From assembly GCF_001602375.1 (NCBI RefSeq), contig NZ_BCNY01000014.1, positions 1 to 64,000 on the forward strand: a stretch of 64,000 nt of DNA, given 5' to 3'. Below, one piece after another: positions 18,160 to 25,757 of the stretch. The notes under the pieces are model-generated. The model had not been told where the DNA came from and did no database searches. It saw only the letters and a list, made by a program, of their open reading frames with translations. This DNA comes from Methanoculleus horonobensis. Lineage in GTDB: Archaea; Halobacteriota; Methanomicrobia; Methanomicrobiales; Methanoculleaceae. A program made the position numbers and the translations under genes. Numbering within the stretch: position 1 is the stretch's first letter; each line of letters begins with the position of its first letter.

Positions 18160-19287
18160 CTACAGGACGATGTACTGCCATATCCGCTCGGGCGCGAGAT
18201 CGAATGCTTTTCCCCGTGCGATTGCCCGCAGGTTCGCGACCTCGTACTTCTTCCGCTCGAGGTAGGCGAGCACCGGGAGAACCGAGAACGGGTGCCGCCG
18301 GGAGAGGGCCTCCAGGTGGTGGAGCCTGACGCGGGTGACCGCCATCTCGATCTCGTGAACGGGCCGCCTGCGCCGGTGCCACCGTTGCCAGACCAGTTCC
18401 GCGGCGTCAACGCTCGAAAAATCCGGGTCCTGCCGGAGTTCGCGCACCGCCTGGGCGAGAACCGGGACGATGCCGGTATCGAGGAAGACGCTGACGAACT
18501 CTCCTTCTGTCTCGATGCCGTAGAGCCTCCGGAAGATCTCGACGGGGATACGGCCGCCGGGGATCATCGTCCGGTCGATGGTCGCGAGGTCGCATGCTTC
18601 TTCCGTGCAGTGGAGGCGGAGGAGGTTTCTCATGTTGGTAATGTCGATCTCGAACCGGAGGTAGGCGATCAGTTCCCGGCACCCGCTGCACCCGGTCGTG
18701 GCAAGACCGAGCAGGTCGGCGTAATATTGCCGGTAAAGGTCGTTCTCGATCCGGGCAAAGGCACCCTTTTCACCGCAGACCCGGTAGTACTCCGCAAGAA
18801 CCGGGTAGAGCCGCCAGTCCTGGAGCGCCTCGATAGCCTCTCCGCAGTTCGTGAAGTTAAGAAGACGGTCGAGAAGCGTGGCGTCGAGTTCCCCCGCCGG
18901 GACGAGGAGGTCGCGGATCTGGCGGCGGGGTATCTCGTGAACCGTGCCCCGCATGATCGCCATGACGTTTGCGATGTCCCACCGGTTGAGGTACTCTCCG
19001 GTCAGGGTATGCAGATCGCCGGGAGCGGTCGCCATGGCGTGCCGGAACGACTGCGCCAGGTTGCGGTTTACCGCCTCCTCGATGAGCTGGGCGCCGGAGA
19101 AGTCGTGCGCGAGATCCAGGACATGGTGTTTATACTCCTCCCGTCGGCTGAGGTAGCCGAGCACCCCCGGTATGCTCATCTGCATGAGCCGCAGGTAGTC
19201 TTCACGGGGAAGGAGCGCCGTCCTCCTTACCCGGAACCGGGTGCAGGCGTAGATGCACGAGGGGGAGGTCACGCCCAGCGGCGGCAT
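18160..19287 (-). CDS. atpC: A-type ATP synthase subunit C
   Basis: A 375-aa subunit that connects the central stalk to the membrane ring (V-ATPase d/C family). It is recognised by YACTRFRVRRTALLPREDYL near the N-terminus, LRFEIDITNMRNLLRL in the middle and the closing YLERKKYEVANLRAIARGKA. A TATA box 27 nt upstream of the ATG suggests a leaderless transcript covering atpC-atpD only. Confidence 0.92.
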   Translation of the reverse strand: MPPLGVTSPSCIYACTRFRVRRTALLPREDYLRLMQMSIPGVLGYLSRREEYKHHVLDLAHDFSGAQLIEEAVNRNLAQSFRHAMATAPGDLHTLTGEYLNRWDIANVMAIMRGTVHEIPRRQIRDLLVPAGELDATLLDRLLNFTNCGEAIEALQDWRLYPVLAEYYRVCGEKGAFARIENDLYRQYYADLLGLATTGCSGCRELIAYLRFEIDITNMRNLLRLHCTEEACDLATIDRTMIPGGRIPVEIFRRLYGIETEGEFVSVFLDTGIVPVLAQAVRELRQDPDFSSVDAAELVWQRWHRRRRPVHEIEMAVTRVRLHHLEALSRRHPFSVLPVLAYLERKKYEVANLRAIARGKAFDLAPERIWQYIVL

Positions 19288-19308
19288 ATATTCCCATTAC
19301 CGTTCCCC

Positions 19309-19319
19309 CGTATAAATGC
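19309..19319 (-). promoter_or_regulatory. atpC-atpD TATA box
   Basis: The minus strand reads gcatttatacg, centred about 27 nt before the atpC ATG. This is the spacing of a leaderless archaeal promoter. Confidence 0.55.
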
Positions 19320-19395
19320 GCACCCGGGTCCGGCAGGGAGGGCCGAAATCTACCGGCGACGGTGTAGCCGGACGAGAGGCGGGTTCCCGGGAGGC

Positions 19396-19857
19396 TTACA
19401 GCACCGGCATGACGATCATCGTCAGGAGTTCGCTCTCGGGATACTCGGGCCCGTTGTAATAGTGTTCGTAAGCGGTGCCGACGGGCTTGAGCCCGTTCTT
19501 CTCTATCCAGCCCGCCATCTCCTCGTACGTCGGCGCCATATCTCGATATGCGCCGCGGTACATGCAGAAGACGACTCTGCCTCCCGGGATGGAGCCCGGT
19601 TGCATATCCCCTTTCTCCGGCAGCACCTTCGATACGGGGAATCCCATCTCCACATCGAGGTTTTGCATGTCCATGTTGTGGTATGCCACATACGGGACGT
19701 CCGAGAGAAGTTCTCCGAGTTCTTTCATGTAGGCGGCCATTCTGCCGTATCCCCCGCCAATCAGCATCGGCAGATCTTCGACCTTTGCCCGGGTGCGGAT
19801 CGATAAGGTAGGTTGTTCTCTCTTCTGTAACAGTTCAATGTTCGATATTCTCGGCAT
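19396..19857 (-). CDS. GyrI-like/AraC effector-binding domain protein
   Basis: A 153-aa soluble protein made of a single GyrI-like small-molecule-binding domain. The motif PTYEEMAGWIEKNGLKPVGT near the C-terminus, the following AYEHYYNGPEYPESELLTMI and an N-terminal VEDLPMLIG are typical. There is no DNA-binding domain, so it is probably a ligand-binding or hydrolase-type member. The ATG at 19857 follows ggagg; an upstream in-frame start would add 30 unconserved residues. Confidence 0.8.
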   Translation of the reverse strand: MPRISNIELLQKREQPTLSIRTRAKVEDLPMLIGGGYGRMAAYMKELGELLSDVPYVAYHNMDMQNLDVEMGFPVSKVLPEKGDMQPGSIPGGRVVFCMYRGAYRDMAPTYEEMAGWIEKNGLKPVGTAYEHYYNGPEYPESELLTMIVMPVL

Positions 19858-19989
19858 CTTGTTCCTCCAATTCTCCCGGCGCGCCTTGTTGACCCTGTAA
19901 GCGGCCGGGGCTCTCTTCTCAGTCGATGATTCCATCTCGCTCTTCAAATACTTTCTGCCGTCGGGCCGCTCTTTGCCCCCTGCAGATAA

Positions 19990-20000
19990 GATTCATATTC
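19990..20000 (+). promoter_or_regulatory. TATA-like box of the deacetylase-like gene
   Basis: The sequence attcatattcc lies about 33 nt before the ATG at 20028 and predicts a very short leader. Confidence 0.35.
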
Positions 20001-20027
20001 CGTGCCGCCAACCCGCCATCGATCGCC

Positions 20028-21020
20028 ATGCCCTGCTCGGTCGTGACGGGGGATCTCTTTGCCGGCCACGACGCGCCCGGTCACCCCGAGTCGCAGGCAC
20101 GCCTCGATGCCGCTCTCGCGGGGGTGCCGGCCGACGTCCGTCGCATCGCCCCGGAGCGGGCGACGCTAAAAGACCTGGCGCTGGTGCATACAGGCCGGCA
20201 TATCGATCTGATCCGCTCGTTCTGCCGGGAGTGCCCCCCGGGCAGGGTCCGTTACCTTGACCCGGACACCTACGTCACCTCCCGTTCCTTCGACGCGGCG
20301 CTCTATGCGGCCGGAGCCGCATGGCAGGCGGTGGGACAGGCACTTTCGGGCAAGCACTGTTTTGCTCTCGTCCGCCCGCCGGGGCACCATGCCACACCCG
20401 ACCGGGCGATGGGGTTCTGCCTCTTCAACAACGTTGCCGTCGCGGCGGCGAAGGCGCTGTTATCGGTCGACCGGGTGGCGGTCGTGGACTGGGACCTGCA
20501 CCACGGGAACGGGACACAAGCAGCGTTCTACACCTCGGATCGGGTGCTCTACTGTTCGGTTCACCAGGCGGGGATCTTCCCCGGCACCGGGTGGCCGGAT
20601 GAGCGGGGTGCCGGGCCGGGTGCAGGCTATACGGTCAATGCACCTATCGAGGCCGGTTCGACCGGCGCCGACTATGCCCTGGTCTTTCGCGAGGTCTTCG
20701 TCCCGGTGCTCCGGCGGTTCGACCCGGACGTCGTGGTGGTCTCGGCAGGCCAGGACGCGCTCTTCGACGACCCGCTCGGTTCGATACGACTCCGACCCGA
20801 AGACTTCGGGGCACTGGCCGGGATGCTCGTGGACGCGAGTCCTGCGGCGCTCGCCCTCGTGCTCGAAGGCGGTTACGGCCGGTCGCATGCAGGGGCGGTC
20901 GGTGCGATCCTTGCCGCCCTTAACGGAGCCCGCTTCGAGCCCGCCGGCGGCGCGGCGAAGGCGAGCACCCGGCACCTCGTGGAGGCGTATGCCGACCGCC
21001 GGCATGCCGTCCCGCTCTGA
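20028..21020 (+). CDS. Histone-deacetylase/acetoin-utilization (AcuC) family hydrolase
   Basis: A 330-aa zinc-dependent deacylase of the HDAC superfamily. The catalytic RPPGHHATPD, the GFCLFNNVAVAA motif and the zinc-binding DWDLHHGNGTQ are intact. A later conserved Asp is in SAGQDALFDDPLGS, where most relatives have GFDAH-like sequence. The ATG at 20028 (MPCSVVTGDLF) is where family similarity begins. The substrate could be an acetylated protein or a polyamine; nothing here decides. Confidence 0.88.
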   Translation: MPCSVVTGDLFAGHDAPGHPESQARLDAALAGVPADVRRIAPERATLKDLALVHTGRHIDLIRSFCRECPPGRVRYLDPDTYVTSRSFDAALYAAGAAWQAVGQALSGKHCFALVRPPGHHATPDRAMGFCLFNNVAVAAAKALLSVDRVAVVDWDLHHGNGTQAAFYTSDRVLYCSVHQAGIFPGTGWPDERGAGPGAGYTVNAPIEAGSTGADYALVFREVFVPVLRRFDPDVVVVSAGQDALFDDPLGSIRLRPEDFGALAGMLVDASPAALALVLEGGYGRSHAGAVGAILAALNGARFEPAGGAAKASTRHLVEAYADRRHAVPL

Positions 21021-21055
21021 CGTCGATCAGGTTCATCTCCTTTCGGGTCGATCGG

Positions 21056-21646
21056 ATGACTATGAACCGCATCGCCGATCATATCCTGATTGTAACGGGT
21101 GCTCTTCTCCTCATCGCCCTTGTCGCCGCACCGGCGGTCTCCGCCGTTTCGGTGTACCCGGGAAGCGAGTTAGCGCTCACGGGGACGAGTACGGGGAGCG
21201 ATACCGTCTACCTCTTCGTGACCGGTCCGAACCTCCCGCCCGCCGGCGGGCGGCTTGACAATCCTCATACGGTCGTCCGCTCGGGAGATCCGGGGAGTTT
21301 CACGAGGGTGACGGTCGGTAGCGACGACCGCTGGACCTACCGCTGGAGGACGGGTGAGGCCGGACTCGACCCCGGGACGTACACTGTTTACGCCGTGGAA
21401 GCGCCTGTCGACCGCCGGAACCTCGCCGGCCACGGCTACACGACCATCCCCGTTACCCTCGGATCTCCACCGGGAACCACGGTTGCGGGAACCGCCGTGC
21501 CCACCACCCCGCCCGTGGAGACGGGGATCCCGACGGCGACAACGTCGACGGCCACACCCTCGCCTGAGCCGACGACAGCGGCGCCTCCCCTTGCCGCCCT
21601 CATGACGGCCGGTGCGGCGGTTGCTGCGGCGATCCTGCGGCGCTGA
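21056..21646 (+). CDS. Secreted surface protein with a DUF3821-like domain and C-terminal anchor
   Basis: A 196-aa protein with a signal peptide (hydrophobic residues about 9-28, cleavage near VSA). One domain follows (about 30-140) with VYPGSELALTGTSTGSDTVY and LFVTGPNLPPAGG. A Thr/Pro-rich linker comes next, then a terminal hydrophobic segment with RR. It resembles methanogen S-layer-associated DUF3821 proteins, probably cell-surface anchored. A second ATG at 21062 is equally possible. Function unknown. Confidence 0.7.
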   Translation: MTMNRIADHILIVTGALLLIALVAAPAVSAVSVYPGSELALTGTSTGSDTVYLFVTGPNLPPAGGRLDNPHTVVRSGDPGSFTRVTVGSDDRWTYRWRTGEAGLDPGTYTVYAVEAPVDRRNLAGHGYTTIPVTLGSPPGTTVAGTAVPTTPPVETGIPTATTSTATPSPEPTTAAPPLAALMTAGAAVAAAILRR

Positions 21647-21673
21647 TCGGCACGGGAGAGGGTCTCCTCTCCC

Positions 21674-21687
21674 AAAAATATATATTC
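21674..21687 (+). promoter_or_regulatory. TATA box of the ECF transporter operon
   Basis: The AT-rich run aaaaatatatattc predicts a transcription start near 21706, inside the palindromic operator that follows, and a leader of about 98 nt. Confidence 0.6.
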
Positions 21688-21692
21688 ACAAA

Positions 21693-21708
21693 TGTACTAT
21701 TCTGTACA
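21693..21708 (+). promoter_or_regulatory. Palindromic operator TGTAC-N6-GTACA of the ECF operon
   Basis: A perfect 5-6-5 inverted repeat lies between the TATA box and the predicted transcription start, where a bound repressor would block initiation. Its half-site, with the right arm ending TGTACA, resembles the TRP box bound by the archaeal tryptophan repressor TrpY. This agrees with the transporter resembling tryptophan permease TrpP. The regulator itself is not in this window. Confidence 0.6.
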
Positions 21709-21803
21709 ACAATGTTTGATGTGGTCGGGCCAGCAGGTCTCCGTCCCGCTACACCTGCCCTGTCAAGTCGCTCGTCGAACCCTAGTAGTATGAGATTGAT
21801 ACC

Positions 21804-22370
21804 ATGAAATCGAGAGATATTGCAATCGTCGGCATACTCCTTGCCATAGGGGCCATCATCAGGTACATGTCCCTCCTGATCCCCGGCCCCATCGTATCGA
21901 ACCTCGTGATCGCTTTCTACTGCCTCGCCATCATCCTCATCGCGCCCACGTTCCGTGAGGCGCTCGGGATCGGCGTCGTGGCCGGCGTCGTCTGTGCGCT
22001 CCTCAGCCACTCGATCTTCCCGCCCGCAAACCTCATCAGCGAACCCATCGGTGCGGTCGCCTGTCTCGGGGTCTACCTGGTGCTGAGAGACCGGTTCGTC
22101 CTTGCCCCGGCGGTGACGACGCTTCTCGCCACCTTCGCGAGCGGGTTCTCGTTCATCCTCATCTCCATCCTCGCCGTTGCCCCGACCGTTCTTGACAAAT
22201 TCGGAACCCTCGAGGCGTTCCTTGCGGTCACCGTCCCGATCGTCCTGATCACGGCGGGGGTCAACGCCGCCGTCGCTCAGGCGCTCGAGATGCCCGCGTC
22301 GCGGGCACTGATGCGGGGGGCCCGAGAGAAGGCCCCGGGACGGGATGCGAGGCCGGTCGATGAGTCCTGA
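21804..22370 (+). CDS. ECF transporter substrate-binding S component, TrpP-like (probable tryptophan)
   Basis: A 188-aa integral membrane protein with about five to six hydrophobic segments. It confers substrate specificity on an energy-coupling-factor importer. Features recalled from Bacillus TrpP are present: the AIGAIIR-type first helix, a PxxLV-like second segment and an FPPANLISEPIGA loop. An SGFSFILIS segment comes later. Specificity for tryptophan is inferred from this likeness and from the TGTACA-type operator. The 3' end overlaps the ATPase gene by 11 nt. Confidence 0.75.
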   Translation: MKSRDIAIVGILLAIGAIIRYMSLLIPGPIVSNLVIAFYCLAIILIAPTFREALGIGVVAGVVCALLSHSIFPPANLISEPIGAVACLGVYLVLRDRFVLAPAVTTLLATFASGFSFILISILAVAPTVLDKFGTLEAFLAVTVPIVLITAGVNAAVAQALEMPASRALMRGAREKAPGRDARPVDES

Positions 22371-23892
22371 GACCGGGCGGGAGACCGCCCTCTCCCTCCG
22401 GGGTGTCTCCTACACCTACCCCGGATCGGAGACGCCGGCGCTCAACGGGATCAGCCTCGAACTCCGGAAGGGCGAGATCGTCTTCGTCACCGGCCCGACC
22501 GGGGCGGGCAAGACGACGCTCTGCCTTGCGGCGTCGGGCATCCTCCACCACGAGTACGGCGGCACGCTCGAGGGTGCGATCACCATTCTCGGCAAAAGCG
22601 TCCGGGACTACCGGAACATGGGCGAGATCGGGAGGGACGTCGGCGTGGTCTTCGATGACGCCGACGCCCAGCTCATCTTCACGACCGTCGAGGAGGAGGT
22701 TGCGTCCGGGCTTGAGAACCTCGGAATCCCCCGTGAGGAGATGCGGCAGAGGCTCCGCGAGGTGATGGAGGCGACCGGGATCGCCGATCTCGCGGATCGT
22801 GCCCCGCACACCCTCTCGGGGGGGCAGAAGCAGCGGGTCGCCATCGCCGCAACAATCGCGCTCGGCACGAAGATCCTGATCCTCGACGAACCCACCGCGG
22901 AACTGGACGCGGAGGCGACCGCCGCGGTATCCGCCCTCCTCCGGAGGCTCTCGGGGAAGGGCACCGCCGTGCTCATCGTCGAGCAGAAGATCGGGGAGCT
23001 TGCCGCCATCGCGGACAGGATGGTCGTCGTCGAGGACGGAGCGATCGCACGGGTCGGGTCCCCCGCGGAGATGATGCAGGAGTCCGTCCGGGAGCAGCCG
23101 GCGGGCGGCGATGCCCGGCCCCCGGCACCGGCGGCAGTTCTCCCTGGAGAGGGCGTCCCCGTCATATCCATCCGGGGGCTCGTCCATCACTACGATGGGG
23201 TCGAGGCCATACGGGGCCTCGACCTCGAGGTCGCTTCCGGAGAGATCGTGGCCGTGGCCGGGGAGAACGGGTCCGGGAAGACGACGCTCGTCAAGCATTT
23301 CAACGGGCTGCTCCGCCCGACCGAAGGCAGCGTCACTGTCGACGGGCTCGACGCCGCAACCGTCCCGATAGCGGAACTCGCGCGTCACGTGGGCCTCGTC
23401 TTCCAGAACCCGGACACCATGCTCTTTGCCGAGACCGTGGCGGACGAGGTGGCGTTCGGCCTCAAGAACATCGACCCCGGGGCTTCGGGGGAGCCTGTCG
23501 ACGCGGCCCTCCTTGAGGTGGGCCTTCTCCACCGGAAGACGGCCTACCCGCGCTCGCTCTCGCGGGGCGAGCGGCAACGCCTGGCGATCGCCTGCGTCAT
23601 CGCCATGAAACCGAAGGTCATCGTGCTCGACGAGCCCACGACCGGGCTCGATGCCCGCGAATCCGGGAGGGTCATGGAGATCCTCGGCCGCCTGCGGCAG
23701 GACGGGCACACGATCGTCATGGTGACGCACGATATGCGTCTTGGAGAGATGTATGCAGATCGTATCGTCAGGATGGAGCAGGGAAGAGTCATCCGCGACA
23801 GCAGAACTTACGAGGAGGAACCATGTCTGAAATCATGCAGTATGTCACCCGGGAGAGCGCCTTTCACCGCCTCCACCCGCTCACCAAACTGA
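22360..23892 (+). CDS. ECF transporter ATPase, two ABC domains fused (EcfA-A')
   Basis: A 510-aa protein with two complete ATP-binding cassettes. Domain 1 has GPTGAGKTT, LSGGQKQR and ILILDEPTAELD. Domain 2, after a linker near residue 250, has GENGSGKTT, LSRGERQR and VIVLDEPTTGLD. It powers the ECF importer. The ATG at 22360 overlaps the S-component stop. Unusually, the frame runs 70 nt into ecfT, adding a Cys/Ser/Pro-rich tail of about 20 residues. Confidence 0.93.
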   Translation: MSPETGRETALSLRGVSYTYPGSETPALNGISLELRKGEIVFVTGPTGAGKTTLCLAASGILHHEYGGTLEGAITILGKSVRDYRNMGEIGRDVGVVFDDADAQLIFTTVEEEVASGLENLGIPREEMRQRLREVMEATGIADLADRAPHTLSGGQKQRVAIAATIALGTKILILDEPTAELDAEATAAVSALLRRLSGKGTAVLIVEQKIGELAAIADRMVVVEDGAIARVGSPAEMMQESVREQPAGGDARPPAPAAVLPGEGVPVISIRGLVHHYDGVEAIRGLDLEVASGEIVAVAGENGSGKTTLVKHFNGLLRPTEGSVTVDGLDAATVPIAELARHVGLVFQNPDTMLFAETVADEVAFGLKNIDPGASGEPVDAALLEVGLLHRKTAYPRSLSRGERQRLAIACVIAMKPKVIVLDEPTTGLDARESGRVMEILGRLRQDGHTIVMVTHDMRLGEMYADRIVRMEQGRVIRDSRTYEEEPCLKSCSMSPGRAPFTASTRSPN

Positions 23893-24608
23893 TCTTTGCG
23901 GTCGTCGTCGTGGCCCTTGCGGTGCTGACGAGCGATACGGTGATGCTTGCGGCGCTTGCCGGGGCGGTCGTGGCGGTTGCGATAGCGAGCGGGCTTGCCC
24001 GCGATCTCCTCCGTCAGGTTCCGCTGCTGCTCTCGCTTGCGGTGAGCCTGCTCGCCCTCACCATCCTCACCATCAGGAGCGGGGAGATCGTCTGTTACCT
24101 GGTTCCGCAGTCGGTTCCGGTCATCGGCGGGGCGCTCCCCGTCACGGCGGGGGCGATCGACCTTGCGCTCGCGATGTCGCTCCGGTTCGCCGCGATGCTC
24201 TTTGCGTTTCAGCTCCTGGTCATATCCACCCAGCCGCGCGACCTCGTCCACGTCATGGACCGCCTCAGGATGCCGGTCGACTACACCCTCATGTTCCTGA
24301 TTGCGCTCCGGTTCATCCCGAGCCTGCAGCTTGAGGGGAAGCGGATTCACGAAGCACAGCTTGCCCGTGCCTACAATCCCGGGAACGGTCTTGCCGGGAA
24401 GATACGGGGGCTCTTTCCCATCATCATCCCCCTGGTCTCGAACTCGCTCGGGAAGGCCACGATCCTCGGGCTGACGATCGATCTCCGCGGATACCGTTCC
24501 GGCAGGCGGACGCCGATGCGCGACCTCTCCCCGGGCCGGGCGGACGTCGCCGGGATCTGCTGCATGGGCGTTGTGGTCGCAGGGTATTTGGCCGCGCTGC
24601 TCGTATAG
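23823..24608 (+). CDS. ecfT: ECF transporter transmembrane T component
   Basis: A 261-aa membrane protein that couples the ATPases to the S component. About five to six hydrophobic segments and the two coupling motifs (ARAYNPGNG and a later DLRGYRSGRR) are visible. A strong gaggagg Shine-Dalgarno inside the end of the ATPase gene fixes the ATG at 23823. Confidence 0.93.
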   Translation: MSEIMQYVTRESAFHRLHPLTKLIFAVVVVALAVLTSDTVMLAALAGAVVAVAIASGLARDLLRQVPLLLSLAVSLLALTILTIRSGEIVCYLVPQSVPVIGGALPVTAGAIDLALAMSLRFAAMLFAFQLLVISTQPRDLVHVMDRLRMPVDYTLMFLIALRFIPSLQLEGKRIHEAQLARAYNPGNGLAGKIRGLFPIIIPLVSNSLGKATILGLTIDLRGYRSGRRTPMRDLSPGRADVAGICCMGVVVAGYLAALLV

Positions 24609-24614
24609 CCTGGT

Positions 24615-25013
24615 ATGCGCGACGATACCCTTCCGGCGGCGTTCGAGTTCTACATCGGCGGGAGTGTCGGGCCGTCCCTCTATGTCAGGCTCGCGGACGG
24701 CCGGCTCCTCTACGAGTGGGCGAGTGCCGGCGGTTACTCCGGGGTGGTGACGGAGGCGTCGCCGGCTCCGGGGGAGTGGGCGCGGTTCCGGCAAGCCGTC
24801 GACCGGCTCGGCGTCCGCGAGTGGGAGCCGGAGTACGTCTCCGCCCACTCCTGCTGCGACGTCACCTACTGGCACCTGCGGATGGAGATGGACGGGTGGA
24901 GCACCGTCGTCCGGGGCGCAAACGCCTACCCGGGTTCGGATGGCCCGGAGGTCTCGAAGCGGTTCCGGGAGTTCCTCGCGGCGGTGAAGCGCCTGATCGG
25001 CCGCGAGCCGTGA
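24615..25013 (+). CDS. Conserved-looking hypothetical protein behind the ECF operon
   Basis: A 132-aa soluble acidic protein that I cannot assign. It starts 6 nt after ecfT, so it is probably in the same transcript. It has an aromatic-rich core (EWEPEYVSAHSCCDVTYWHL) with adjacent cysteines and no membrane segment. Codon use is like its neighbours. Confidence 0.6.
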   Translation: MRDDTLPAAFEFYIGGSVGPSLYVRLADGRLLYEWASAGGYSGVVTEASPAPGEWARFRQAVDRLGVREWEPEYVSAHSCCDVTYWHLRMEMDGWSTVVRGANAYPGSDGPEVSKRFREFLAAVKRLIGREP

Positions 25014-25017
25014 TCGC

Positions 25018-25749
25018 TCAGAGAAGTCCTCTCAGGTGATCGAGGCTTCGTTCGTAGTCCTGAAATGAGTTCGGCTCGACGACCTTCATGACGCCCGGCG
25101 GGAGGGCCGCCATCAGGCGGCGAAAGTCGATATCCCCGTCGCCGCAGGCCAGGTGGTCGTCGCGGCTGCCGCGGTTGTCGTGCAGGTGGACGTGGATCGC
25201 CCCTCCCGGTTTCAGAAAAGATGCCAGGTTGCCGTTTGTGTGGGCATGCCCCACGTCGAGGGCGAAGCCGAGGTTCCGGTCGGCAAGGCGGTCGAGGAAC
25301 TCCGGCGACCTGAAGAAACAGATATCCCACGCGCCCATGTTCTCGACGGCGAACCGGACGTTCACCTCCTGCTGGACCGCGGCGAGGTCGTCGAGCGACC
25401 GGTCGAGAGCGGTCTGCGCAACCACCCGCATCTCTTCTCCCCAGACATACCCCGGGTGGACGACCAGCCGTTCGGCGCCGATCCGGTCGCAGACCTCCGC
25501 GAGATCGCAAAGAACCCTGACGGCCGCGCTCCGGAGACACTCATTCTCGGACGCGATGTTGATATCGGCGACCGGTGCGTGTACCGTATAGCGAAGATCG
25601 AACGAACGACAGACCTCCTCGAACCGGAAGAGACAGTGGGGGCCGTCGGAGAGGATCTCTGCACGGCCTGTACAGCAGGAGATAAGGCCGAGCGCCTCTT
25701 CAAGCGTCCTGTCCATCAGGCAGCAGGTGGAGCAGCCGATATCGTTCAC
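25018..25749 (-). CDS. Xylose-isomerase-like TIM-barrel protein (AP endonuclease 2 / sugar epimerase family)
   Basis: A 243-aa protein with the metal-binding pattern of the family: Glu in VENMG, the DVGHAHTNG motif, HVHLHDNRG and a final Glu in KVVEPNS. Substrate unknown. The GTG start lies 8 nt beyond the btuF-like stop on the same strand, so it is probably translated from the same transcript. Two adjacent cysteine pairs (CSTCC near residue 6 and SCC near 25) are unusual. Confidence 0.75.
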   Translation of the reverse strand: MNDIGCSTCCLMDRTLEEALGLISCCTGRAEILSDGPHCLFRFEEVCRSFDLRYTVHAPVADINIASENECLRSAAVRVLCDLAEVCDRIGAERLVVHPGYVWGEEMRVVAQTALDRSLDDLAAVQQEVNVRFAVENMGAWDICFFRSPEFLDRLADRNLGFALDVGHAHTNGNLASFLKPGGAIHVHLHDNRGSRDDHLACGDGDIDFRRLMAALPPGVMKVVEPNSFQDYERSLDHLRGLL

Positions 25750-25757
25750 GTTCCGCC

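Noticed and set aside
18070-19806. 578-codon plus-strand frame over atpC-atpD
   Set aside because: Antisense to two recognisable ATPase subunits, no ribosome site, and low-complexity composition.
22261-23730. 489-codon minus-strand frame over the ECF ATPase
   Set aside because: Antisense shadow; the plus-strand ATPase has all Walker and signature motifs.
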